Below are positions 11,152 through 24,982 of a stretch of DNA of 64,000 nucleotides, in pieces. The stretch is from Clytia hemisphaerica (taxonomy: Eukaryota > Cnidaria > Hydrozoa > Leptothecata > Clytiidae). Where the stretch lies: assembly GCA_902728285.1 (NCBI GenBank), contig CACVBU010000865.1, forward strand, positions 4,245,015 through 4,309,014. The letters are read 5' to 3'. The number at the start of each line of letters is the position of its first letter. Position 1 is the first letter of the stretch. The translations under genes were made by a program, and so were the position numbers. Below the pieces are notes generated by a model. That model was not told the origin of the DNA. It was given only the letters and a program-made list of their open reading frames with translations, and made no database searches.

Positions 11152-14100
11152 CTAAAATGGGAAGAAAAATATTTCAACCTTTCAACTTCAAGTCGCAATA
11201 TTTTTGTCCGATCAACGTTTCATAGGCGTTTCATAGGCGTTCCAAGGTAGCTTCCAGGGCACAACCCCAATAAAGACAGTTTTTTTTTAATTTTTGACGA
11301 ATTTTCGCGTACCCCAAAGCTACCAAAAAGCTTTGGAGGCGCTGTCAGAGGTTGCATCAGCACAGAGACCATTCAAAAAGTACGTAAGCTAAAATATAAG
11401 TAAAATTCAAAAGTACTCCCCCCATCCGCGTACATACGTTTTCCGATTTACCCTCCCCCCTCTAGGAATTTTTTTCAAATTGTAGCAGAAATTAACTGAC
11501 GCAAGTTCAGGTCTTGATTTTAATGATATAATTCTTTCAAGACAAATCAAAGTTAAAGAAATTTGAAGATTGTACTAGGTTATGCTTTTATACGCTTTTC
11601 GAAGGACCCCCCTCCCATTTCAGAGCGTACGTACTTTTTGAATGGTCCCATATAGGTTTCAGCTTATATCGTGGAAGTGCCGACACTTTGGATCTCCGGT
11701 ACGAACTGTTCCCCTTTAAGAGATTTTACATTGACGGTTAAGGTTTGACATGAAATTCATCCTACCTGAATTTTGCCATCATGGTTTGCAAAGATGAAAT
11801 TGCCTCCTTCAAAATCGTCATTCAAATACAACAATGCACTGTGGTAAAGAAAATGGAAGTGAACGAACCGAAATCATTTTGAGACCACCACGTATGAAAA
11901 ACAATTCAAACAACACTCTTGATATAGAAAGACTTGATGCAATGGGATCTCGCGGTAATCCAAATTAATAACGGTTCCCGTCAAGAGTAAAACGTAGTAA
12001 AATGATCTCCTGTAATTTGAATTTCTCTGTAGTTTCAACACATTTTACTTCCGGCCAGGGGGGGACTGGTACTAGAGTCTTGGGCATTATGATATTTAGT
12101 GACGTGGTGGTATAACCAAGAAACTTAAAAATCCTTTTAGTACCACGACGTACTAAAATACCAAAAAGGCGGTATCCAGACTAAAAAATCAGAACTTTTG
12201 AGAAAAATGGTCTAGAGAAGAAAAAAATTGTCCTCAGAAGACCAAAATTGGGTGGTCTCTGTGCCAAAACATCCCCAAAAATTTTATTACATGGGCAATA
12301 AAAGACCATTCCTCCAAAATGGGGTGATAGTATGCAAAAGATTCTCGAGAACCCTTCTAGTACTCACATATGTCTGAGATTTTGGTACTGACCCCCCCCC
12401 CTGTTTCCGCTGGAATTCGAATCGGCGAAAGTTAACTGTATATTGGTCAAACTTTTTACACTTTTAGCATGCTTGGATTCGAAATACAGAAGTACAGTAC
12501 AGAGAAAGTTCTACGGATACTCTTACTGCATGGTTCATTTTAAAATAGTGATTGAAAGATTATGATTTAAATTATATTTGGCCCTAGAGGGGGATTAGAG
12601 ATATGTTAATCCTAACCCTAAATTACAAGCTATCATGTTATCAGAGATCTAGAAAAGAAGATTCCCTGAGTCTGCCCAAGTTATCGAGGCCATGTGCCCA
12701 TATACTCTTATGGTAAGTTCCCAAAAATCATGGAAATTTTCTCCTCTTTCAGTGATCAAAGCAAGGTTTTAAGTATGAGACGGATAATTCATTATTCATT
12801 TTAGCAGCAGAATAGCACATATTACTGAGGTTAAGTATGCCGGGATAATCACGACGACGGACGAAAAACTACGAAAAATGTAATAGGCTAGTGAAAATAC
12901 GAAATTTGATTGGTTAAAACTCACTAGACTGTTACATTTTCGTCCGTCGTCGTGATTTTTGCCGATTTACTTAACCTCACTATTACCGAGTTTATGTATG
13001 TGTGTTTTTCCAGCGACGGAGACGGTAAGGTTCTAATTTGGCTAGATCATGACCAACTGAGGACGACGGTAAATCAGCACTCTTACCGTCCTCGATTTTG
13101 GTCCTCAAAAGTGCAAATACATAAACTCGCTATTCTTGAATTTAGAGACTGAAATTCTCTTCATATACTTTGCTAAGACGGAAATCAGTCTGACACGGAA
13201 GAAGATTCAACATAAGCGTTGAAACAAATACCTGTAATCTCTCCAAGTATATGCAGGTGATTTTTCCGGACATGTTCCTGGACCATCCTCATTCACCAGA
13301 CAGTTGTCCGAATGGATTGGATGACTGAGATGGTCTCCAACGTTTGATGCTGAAAACAAATAACGAAAAGATTACCTGAAGTGGATTAAATTGTGCGTGA
13401 ATTTGGGCTGTTTTCTCGAAAATTAGTCCCCACAAAAAATTTAAAATTTAGCACAAAACCCTAGGAAAATGAAAGAAATGGGATGAGATTAAAAGGAGAA
13501 CGATTCGCGAACATTTATTCATTTAGAGGTCTTTGTGTGACGAAGTTTTGGTTTTTGTTAGAATAATTTTCCCAGCATCCCATTCATTCTAGTTGACAAG
13601 ACTTGACTGCATGTTTTGAGCAAGTGATTCATGAATTATATAAAGAAAACAAATTTGAACATACCATCAGCCAAAGCATGTCGACAAACCAAATGAGTGA
13701 ACGCAAAATTTAAACGTTTGGGTAGATCGAAATATTCTTGCACCAGCAATCTTGTACGCTCGCTTAATTTGACGTACAAATCTGTTTGATTGACCGAGAC
13801 CTTGCCTTCTTTAGCTGCCTGTAAGTAGAAAATGCACTCATCAGCAAAAGATTCATAACAGATGATCGGGTTAAAGTTTACAAAGCTGTGTGTTAAAGGT
13901 TTTCTTTTCACGGAAGTGTTTCTGTTTCATATCAGACAAGTATTTCATATCAGGACAGTGTCTTGTTATTATTATATTATGCTGATATAAGCAAAAAATG
14001 ATTTTCTTTTCCTCTTTCTGACCAATCTTGCTCAACATCCATGTCAATCCAATGTTAAAAAGCTTGTGAATTAAAATTGATGAGTAAGCAAACGATATCA

Positions 14101-17100
14101 CTCTTATTTAAAAACAAAACCTTTAAGGCTAACTTGATTTTCTTTGAACTAACGAATGTTTATTCACTTTTTATCAAGAGTCTGTTAAACGCCTTCCATT
14201 TTTTGACGCGCCTTTCGCCCACGTACCTTACGCACCTTACGCGTCCGCACGCATCCAAAGGTGAACCAGAGGAGCCTACAGATAAAGGTAAACAGAGAAA
14301 ATCCATTTGGCTAATAGAGGAAGTCTATATTGAGGACTGGGAAAACCATTTGGAAAACTAGCTTTTACCGTTCTTGAACTACAAAAACGGAAAAGCGAAA
14401 AACTAGCATTTTAGTCAAACACATAAAACACTGATGTAAGATATAAATCCTTCAAAATAAGATCAGCCATCTTACATCGACAGCACTTTTGATGGTGACA
14501 CCTTTAAATGTTTCTTTCTTTGTGAAAGGGTGATCAGCATCTCTATGACTGTGTTTGTACCCGTCTCCCCCTTGCGCTAAATTCTATAAGACAAACGTAA
14601 TGTGTTATCTATAATCCATGTAATACAGTAATATGGGTGTTATTTGATAATACGATACTTGTTATGGGATACAGTTTGTATAAACTATTGCAAGTCCCTT
14701 TCCTTGTTTTTTGCTTATTTTCACTATGTCTGAATTTGTCCCCTAGCATGCTAGACTATAAGAATTAAGATTAAAAGAAAACTCCGCAGTCTTACAGATT
14801 CAATATAATTACGACACAAAAAAACATATTTAGCAGTTTTAAAAGTTTCGAATTCTAAATTCTAGTCATCTAACGATTTGACCTTTAAGAAAAATTGATC
14901 TAATGGACACAAATGGGATGGATTTTATTGCTTTAAATATTGGTTTTACGCAGAAAGAAAAATTTTAACAATCTAAAACTTTTGCGAGGTCAAAAATCGC
15001 GAAATTTGCGACCTAAAACATACGCGAATCGTTTGGAAAGGAAATCTTTGCAATTAAAATTAGCTTAACTTGGATGATTATAAAACTTATTAAAAAAATT
15101 ATGCTGAGAGTTTAATATCTATTTCCATTTCGAAATTATTTTTCGCGAGCATAGTGCGCCAGTACTAGATGCTTCACATTACGATTGAGTGCCGATACTT
15201 TAGTTACTCTTTCGTTATTTTTTAGGAAAATTAGAATAATTCTAAAACTAATTATTAGTTTAAATATCATTTTCCCAGACATTAGCTATTAGGGGGATTT
15301 AGTGGTTAAAATAGATTTAGATGTCGGTACCAACTCGATTTAGATCTTTAATTTGTTGAGTTCTTTTAGTGATTAACATTTGGTTAGATTCCAGTGTTAG
15401 TTCCTAGAAAGAAATGAAAACATTTGAAAAGTTAGAGACACTCATTACAAATCAGTTTTTCGCATAAATCTTTATCTAAAATTCAGTGAAAAATAACACA
15501 AGCAATAGGAAATTTTAGATATTCGGGCTACAAATTAAAACTTTTCTAGTTTATCAGAAGCAGTAGCAGTAAGAAACACAAACAGGTCAAACATTTAGAA
15601 CATTTAATCAATATTGCAAGCCAAGAAAAATAACTCGAACCTCTTTAACTGAAACTCGAATGTCTTCTTAACTCGAAAAAGGTTTCTAAGGTCCCTCAAA
15701 GTAACAAACGCTTATAAACAAGTCTCTATTACACGAAATCTCAGCCGAAATGTTCGAGTTACGGAGACTCCACTGCACTATAATCAATTTTTTTGCATGA
15801 TAGCAAATAGTTTTATAACATGCAAGTCCAAGAAATATCTAGTTTGCTAGTTAGAAAACTAGAATTCCATAAGCCCCAAAAATCGGTGTTTTTGATGTAT
15901 TTTCTTAGCGTCACTGCCTATTACCCCTTACCCCCTCGCGTCATTATGACGTTAGTCGTGGAAAACATCGATATTTGAGTGGCCCCTTACAACATCTGTT
16001 TGACTATAATCGACCTCTTAGAGGTAGAAAAAAACCAGTAACTGCAGTTGTACTTATCTTGAATACAGTTGACCCTCTCTCTGACGCTCTACTATTGGAT
16101 ACGTTCCATTAGTCGGTGATATTGAAAGCCACCGTCAACGAGAAACTCTCATAAACGTCGCTCTACTATTCGATACTCCCTTATTTAATGAAAATCTAAT
16201 TCCCCTTGAAAGTCGAATAAGAGGGCTTCAACTGTAGTAATTAAGGGTAAAACACAAAAACAAACACTTTGCAATACCTTGACAAGTTTCATGATTTCAG
16301 TACATTCTTCTTGCGTAGAAACATTATCAAAGGCTACTCGGTTCGTTCCGTTCAATTGTTCTTCCTCCATGAGTAACACGGATTGCTAAAATAGAGTACA
16401 AAAATCAGTGGAAATTCAAGGTTTTTTGCCTGAGACGACTTTAAATGGATTTGAAATAGAAAATAAACACATAGGGTGCCCCGAAAAAAGTCATTCTCAG
16501 AATATACAAGTATAAAAGTTTTTCCAGGACACCCGGTATAATCTTTAGATGAATTATGCAGAATTTCGAGACAGAAAAGCCTTTTTGTATATACTTCACG
16601 GAGATGGAAATTCGCCTGAGACGGAAGAACTTTTTATATTGAAAAGTATTCATTTTCAGGATCATACCTTTCTATTACAAAGTACTAATCAGATTTTCAA
16701 TATCCGATCAAAGATTTTGCTTGGCAGGATTGAGAAACTTTTCCGGGGTATATGAAGACCAGTTGATAAGGTTTACAGCGAGTTTATGTATTTGCATATT
16801 TGAGGAGTGAAGGAAGCGATTTGGAAAAACCCGCAGTTCTGACCCGTGAAATCGAGGACAGTAAAAATACTGATTTAGTCAATTAGGATCTCTCAGAACA
16901 TATCAGAAGCTAACCATCTCCGTCTCAGAAAAAAACACACAAACTCACTTATAATGGTGAGTTTTTACCTTGATTTTAGGGTGTGTTTGCCACCTGTTAG
17001 CATTACGATAAGCTCTGTGGACAGCTTGATGGCCTTTGATGGATTCAGCATCACCTCTAATACCTCTCTCATCTGTGGTCAAATCTTCTGCTACCATTCT

Positions 17101-20100
17101 GTAGATCCTGTCCAACATCTAAGGTGGAAACATAGGCCGTTTCACAGTCGAAATGACGGTTTCTTTTCAAAACTTTGGACCAATAGTAAGTCGTTATTAG
17201 CGCACAGTGGTCCTGATTACCCATTACGCTTTGCGACTGTGAAATGGTCTATTTAGGTCTTATAACAGCTGGCAAAGAAGGTCATAACAACGTCTAGCTG
17301 ACGTCCCTAACGTTCATATAACGTTAGATGAACGTTAAAACAACGTTGTGTCGACTGGGATAAGATCGTGTACAATGAAACTGAAAAGAATCTTTAGACG
17401 TTTTTTATAAGAAGGTCCGAAATTTTTGAAGCCTTGGTATGTTCTTAAGTTTTGACGTTTAAGCCCAAATTTATGTCCTTGAAATTTTCTTAATAAGACC
17501 ATTTTCTGAGATTTTGGGCGATTTCTTAAGAAACTGGGTGTTTTAGAGTCCGCAAAGCCTTAAAACTTACTTCTAACATTTTGGTAATTGAAGCCTTACG
17601 AAAAAGCGTTCATTTACTCTGCAACATCTAGGGTACTATTCAATCATAATTGATTTGAAATGCCATCAATCCGTCAAGGGGTAATGAAAATTAGTTTGAT
17701 TTAAAGAGAACTGTTCGAATTAGAGAGAGGGAGAGGTGTTTACATCATTGATCTCAGAGCCCCGAAAGGGCTAGATCCAAAACTCCTGGATGGGAAATGA
17801 AGCCACTTATTTCCCATACAAAACATGTGATCCGCGTGGTTTTGAAACAAAATTTCAAAAGGCGGGGCAAATCTTAAGGTTTCACTTTTTCTTGATTGAG
17901 AAAGGTTGCAGGTTCCACTCTAGTCCCTTCGGGGCTTCAAACTCAATGATTTACATACTCTCGCATCATCAGCAGTAATATCTTTGTCAACTTTATCATC
18001 CAAATATCCATCCAATATTTGCGCCAAATTCAATTCGATTGCGAACTGTTTCATGTATTTCTTCGCTCTCTATAAGGGAAACAAACACATTTCATCTAAG
18101 ATTTGCGCCAAATTCAATTCGATTGCGAACTGTTTCATGTATTTCTTCGCTCTCTATAAGTGAAACAAACGCATTTCATCGAATATAAGCACCAGTCTAA
18201 ACTAGTCGACTTTCTGTCCTGCCTCTTCTAATTATTTGAGTAGGCGAACACTGGGCGCAAAGTTGGCAGTTAAAATCTTTGCTTGCAAAAGATTGAAAGA
18301 AGACATTGCATGTTGACGTCAAAAGAGGGCAATGTATCGGCTTTAGACAGCCAACTATCTGCCTTAGATAGAGTTATTAGAATAGCCAAACTAGAGCTAA
18401 GGTTCCACATTGTGGCCGGTTAGCTCAGTCGGTAGAGCATTCGCCTTATAATCCTAAGGGTTGTGGGTTCGATCCCCGGTCCACTGCGAACTCAGCGAAT
18501 AAGTAACTCAGATTGAGTACGATCTAGGCGGTAAATAACAGGGAGCTGAAAGTGAAAGAAGGTGTGCTGCTCAGCTTTAGAATTCGATCTCCCAGGTCTA
18601 GCGCAAATAGAATTCACTCCTGGCTCCACCGACAGCCGCTAGAGAAATAATACAAAATAAGTGAAACCTAATGAATATTTTCGTATCCAAAACAAAGCTT
18701 ACTGGTCTTGGGCCAACAGCTTTTCCTTTGACAGCTGGTTGATTTTGGTACCAGTAGAGATTCTTTGACATAACAGGATCACTGGGAATCATGAGTAGAT
18801 AGCTCTCTGCTGCGTTCGTTGCTTCTATCAGATTGTTTTCTAAATAGAGTAAATAAATTTTCTGCGTTCAAAATAGTCAAACGACGAAGTATTGGTTATA
18901 CCCCCAGAACAAATAGTAATTAAAGTTCACGCTCTCCAACTCGACGTTCTACGATACGCTCCCTTATTCGATAAAAATTGAATTCCCCTTGAAAATCGAA
19001 TTAAAGAGCGTCACTGTGTAATCTTTTAGGGAAATGGCGAAATAATTTATTAATATCTATTACCGTATGAACGTTTATTAAATAATTTTTACCCAAGGTC
19101 ATTTTATAAAAGAAAACGTGAACCTTGTTTGGCCTTTATGTTATTATTTGAGTACAAATAAGTCAATTTAGGGGTCAAAATCAGTTCAAATACTAAAATA
19201 ATACAATTATTATCATATGGGGTATCTCCTTGCAGCTACTTGTTCAAATAAACTCGAAACTCGTTTATTGAAAAGTGTTCCTCAAAGTCGAATAGTTTAT
19301 TCAAAGTAATACGGTAACATTATTGAAGATATAACGTATCAATATTTTACCTTTTTTCTAACCAACTCAATATTTACCACCGGGGGTTGATATAAAGAAC
19401 GTAGAAAAATAACCATCCCAAACAATTCCAAAAATTCCAAAAAGGTTGACAATTTCGTAGATCCTTACCTTGAAAGTAGCAGTATTGTAGGTAATGAAAA
19501 TATTGTGGCACAAAATGCGTTCTGGATGATTCTCCATCAACTTTGGTTAACGCTACTTGACATTTTTTACGGCACGCCAAAATGCCTTGAAAGTGTTTGA
19601 ATAGAGAGGCTGTGTAGGAGACTTCTTTTGTCGTATCTTGTTCTTCACATACTGCGTTACACTTGGCAAGTTCTTTGTAGAAAAGTGTTAAAGATTCTTC
19701 GAAAGTCGAGATACATTGTTTGAAGTCGCTATCGGTGTATGCTTTCTCACCTGAAGGTGGAAGAGAGAATAGGATTTTTTAAACGTTGTATTCTAGACTG
19801 AAGTCTAGACTGATAACATTTAGCTTAGAATTGTAAGGGAGGAGCGGGGTGATTAATCCGTAATAGCCCTGCTGTAATCACCCCGCGAAAATAGAGAAAA
19901 AGAAAATCTTCGACTTCACTACGTTCAGCCAATTTTGAAATGTTTTCAATGAACCTCGGGACTATTATTCCCAAATCACCCTCCAAACCATGTTATTACT
20001 AGTACTAATCGTATTATACGTGTTATACAGTAATATATGTGTTATACGATAATACGATAACTGGGACGATGTTACTTTAGTTCGTATGAGCTGTAATAAT

Positions 20101-23100
20101 GATATGATGTGATACGAGCTTTTCCCATTTGGGAAGTCAAAAGCCAATCATAAACATAAACATTAGAACCAAGTCGCTTTCGTTAAAAATGTTATATTAG
20201 AGGCTGGAGTCGTATTACCTAATACGTGTTATACAGTAATATATGTGTTATATGATAATACGATAACTGTTACGAGACGATGTTACTTTAGTTTGTATGA
20301 ACTATAATAATGATATGATGTGATACGAGCTTTTCCCATTTGGTAAGTCAAAAGCCAATCATAAACATAAACATTAGAACCAAATCACCCTCCAAACCAT
20401 GTTATTACTAGTACTAATCGTATTATACGTGTTATTCAGTAATATATGTGTTATATGATAATACGATAACTGTTACGGGACGATGTTACTTTAATTCGTA
20501 TGTACTATAATAATGATATGATGTGATACGAGCTTTTCCCATTTGGTAAGTCAAAAGCCAATCATAAACATAAACATTAGAACCAAGTCGCTTTCGTTAA
20601 AAATGTTATATTAGAGGCTGGAGTCGTATTACCTAATACGTGTTATACAGTAATATATGTGTTATATGATAATACGATAACTGTTACGGGACAATGTTAC
20701 TTTAGTTTGTATGAACTATAATAATGATATGATGTGATATTAGCGCTCCCCATTGGAGAAATCAAGCTTTGAAAGTGACCTCGAATGTTGACGATGCTAT
20801 CGTCCGTTTTAGAGGATCAGTAACCGCGGGAAAATATATAAGCGTATAGTCAGGGCGTCAGGGTGGTTTACGAGAAAAAAAGTGGAGGTAGAGTTTGGAA
20901 CTAACGTACACTGTAAACACCTCCGCCCCGGGCTTACTCCGCCCGAATCTATCACGCCTCCTAAAGTATTCCCTTTTTTTAGTGATCTTGTGTAGACGAT
21001 AGGATTGTCTACCTCGAATGTTGACCGAAATGTCTAACTCATGTCTAACTTTTCGAAAAGAGGAGATGTAATGGGGCTAATTATAGCATATTTACAAAGA
21101 ATTCGAAAAATGTAAAAAAAAACAAAAACAAAGCACTAATTAGCGGTAGATTTAATCCACCATGCCGGCTATACCTCATTGACCCCATCCCTTAGTTAGA
21201 ATAGATGAACTGTTATAAGGTTAACTCAATGATGACTAAAGTACCTAAATTTCCTCTTTTAGAAACGGGGAAAGGTAACTTAGCATAATTGTACATAGAG
21301 TCAAAGGATGAAAACGCCTTGGCCCACATACAGAGGATTGCTAGCAAAAAAAGAAAAAAGGCTAAGTCAACTCTTTTTAAACCTACAAATAGTAAAATGT
21401 GGAAATATAGTAAATAGTGGAGTTAAGCTTAGAGCCAACGTTTAAAATAATTAGGTCATGTGATTATTATGCAGTGCGTAGATGTACTTATCTTATGCCT
21501 ATAGAAGATAAGGATGAGCATTGATACTTCTGACTGCTGCCAAATTACACATACAAAACTTTGCAGACGGCACACTAGAGCTTTCATAATTTGATTCTTA
21601 AAAATGTCACTCACTCTATGAGACATGAAAGCAAAAGAAATCTACTAGTCTAGCACAAACAAATAATAATAAAATAACGCCCAGGAAAATGAATCTTCAG
21701 AATTTCGCTAGACCGCGTCGAGGATTTTGCAGCGGGACACCATATTCCCAACTTTCATTCCTTTCCGACCACAGATATCTTATATTCCGTCCCTATCTGT
21801 GTTTCCGACGTGAAATCGGGCCGCTTCTTTAGAGCTTTAGCGTGGGCGGCCGAAAACCCGCCATCGGAGCATCATCAGATAAGAATAGGGTTTGCGGCTA
21901 ATTATTTGGAATGTTTCAGATATAATCGTAAGTTTCTTCAAGTTTTAGCTTGAAAATTGTAAAGACGTCAATTCTTTTAAGTCAGAACAAGAAATATTTT
22001 ACTAAGTAATCGTTTCTTAGAAATTGTTTTAGGAGCAGTCATTTTTGTCAAATTCAGCTTCTAAAGACGTCATAGTATTGTTCAGGAATGTCTACAAAAA
22101 GATCTTTATAATGTTTATAGTAGATGGTACACATTATGTTAAAAAGTGTATAAAAAGGTAAACGAAAACCAACAAGAAATCATATTTGTGATACTAAACA
22201 GTAGAGGTAGCATGGATATAAAAGACGCAAAAATAACCCTAAAAGAGCTTTTGTCGACAGGGCCAGAACCTGTTCGAGAAGCAAGTGAGCTTTTGTCGCC
22301 GGCAAGAGATTTTCATAGAAAATTTGCTGAAGACTTGGAAAGTATACCCGTGGATGTGCCATTTAAGATGCTGTTTGTACAACATGGTGGTGAGATTAGA
22401 AACGCAGCAATTATTCCTGAACACGTTTTGAATAGTTTGAGAGAAAAAGATCCAGAGGCGCACGAAATGTTCGCGAAATTCAATGATCCGATAGAAATGG
22501 ACGTGTCGTTTGATGCTGCTGGAAATTATTTCGTTTCTAAAGGTTAGTTGATCTTTCATTTATGCAAAAGTCTGAAGCAAAGCTTGATATTTCTTTTGGT
22601 ATTCTGTTTCAGAAGGAAATAGCGAAAGGAAAAGAACTAGATGAAAAGTATTAAGTCTGCGGCCGCAGTCGGATGTGATCCGAAGGCTTTTCTTTCGATA
22701 GCTATCTACCCGAAGTTAGGGGAGGGTGCCCCTCTTTCTCCCTGGATCTTTCCACTTTACCCTTGATAAGCATCAAGTACCGTCGTTCTGTATAAGATTC
22801 CTATTTCCGCACTAAGATTCTTGTCACTTTTCCGAAATTTTTCCGCTATTTCTTTCCTGGATAACCGGCATGAGATTGGACAGGGTTTGTTTCTAAAGGT
22901 ACGGAAAATCTTATGTTTGTTCGTGAAACTGCCTAACTTTCCGAAGCTCATTTTTCAACTAACCGAAGTCCTGGTCTTTTTTCGCTAGAAAAATGACAAA
23001 GGAATCTTAGTGCGGAAATGGGAAACTAATACAAAACGACGGTACAATTTTAGGATCTTTAGTATGACCAGGCCGGGGATTGAACTCACAACCTTGTGCG

Positions 23101-24915
23101 CCGTAGCTGAATGCTCTACCTTTGCACAACGGTCTCACATACAGAATTAATCTTTGGAAAAGTACTACAATTTTTTAATATCACCACCAGGTACAAAGGT
23201 TGGTTTTGGTGGTTTGAAAGTATACAATGTCAACGGTTCTGCGGTAGACAAACGAGGAGCACCTTGGATCAATTTTTGGCAAAAAGCATTCAATAAAATG
23301 GCTACCATCTGCTACATCAATAGCCCTGATAGCGCACCACACCAAAAACATACTACCCCCTTAACCTTGCTTGGTGGGCATATGGAGCTTGCAAATCCCG
23401 ACCAATGGTGGTATATCCTACCTATATGCCCTGGTCATAATAGCAAGAAATTTGACCGTGGTGCTAGTGGAGGAGTGATGGTGACTGATAAATCTGCTAA
23501 TGCTGTCCAGATTACGAAATGGCCAAACCCTCTTTAATGAGTCTAGTTTTTACCCACGGATTTATAATGCTAGATGTCGTGCTTTAAGCCATCGCAGGCA
23601 AACAAAATTGAATATCGGAAAAAATATTGTTGCTATTGTTCTCGAAAACCCGCGAAGCTTCTGATTGGTCCAGCGCTGAAATTCTATTGTAATGTCACGT
23701 GACCTAGGTAGGATTTCCTACCTAACCACAGCATATTTTTCAGCCGAAGCACGCCATCTAGCCCTTCAGGCTTTATAAATCTATGCTTTACCACTATTAG
23801 ACCTAACATTGTTATGGATCAGTCTTTTATTTTGATTGGATTTTGATCGCCATTTAATTTTTTTACATTTAGAATTTAGTAGTCTCCGAGTAGATTCTGA
23901 TTACTCCACGCATGACACATACTCACTTCACAAAATCATGTCAGGTTGGTGGACCACTTTGATCTTTTATATCCATTTTTGGGATGAATATATTATATAA
24001 GCATTTGAACGCGGTGATTGGCTTATCAAAACAATCGCGCAAAAAATCAACGGTCAATCATAACCATTAACCAGCCGAAAGTGAAAGCTTCAGATTTCAA
24101 GAAAAATGCAACGCGGTTTTGAATGTTTCGGCTGAACGACCAAGACGCTATATCTCTTAAAAGCAGAGTGTAGCGTATGTAGAATGGATAACCTGTTATG
24201 GGGTTAAGAAATAAAGTGCGTTACCAAGGTTACCAAAATTTAACGTTTCTTTGAACGGAGGTTTATCAATAAATTTTTAAGTTAACTCCAAGTCAAATTG
24301 GTATACCAAAGAATTTGTTATAACTTGTGGCATTCTGATAAGGGACAGTTTTTCAATACATTAGCGACTTTCAGTTCCAGAAGAACTATATTAAAAAACT
24401 CTTTTAGCGGAAATCGAATGTTTAGTTAACTGGGAGTCAACTTTAAAGGTGTCCTAAAGGGAACATAAGAATGATTTAGAGAGCTGCCCCTTCTCGGCCA
24501 CCATAGCTTATAAACTGTTAAAATGTATTTTACTGTAATATTCAATTTGAAAGAAAATGAAATCTGAATAAGCATATGTTTTTTTCTTTTACCGACGTCA
24601 ACTAGACTTTCATGTCCGAACTTGCAAAAAAGCTAATTTGTCACTACACTAATAAATATTGACAGGATTAGAGATTGGAAAATAATTTGCACACGGACCT
24701 AAAACCTTTCATTTTCAGGTAGCTGTCTCGACAACGACTGATAAAATCCATGCAATCCGTAGTGAGACATAAGGACTTATTGACAAAAGCACAATTTTTA
24801 AAGCAACGAACTAACAAAATACAATCTGTACAATGAAAAAAATTGAAAAATCAATCAAAGAATGAATTTTGTCGGATACATCTGAAATACATCCAAGATA
24901 CATCCAAATATCTAA

Positions 24916-24982
<67 letters not shown>

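Noticed and set aside
18417-18492. Functional tRNA gene
   Set aside because: A and B boxes are good, but the anticodon and acceptor stems do not pair, and a related degenerate copy exists at 23060, so a SINE head is the better reading.
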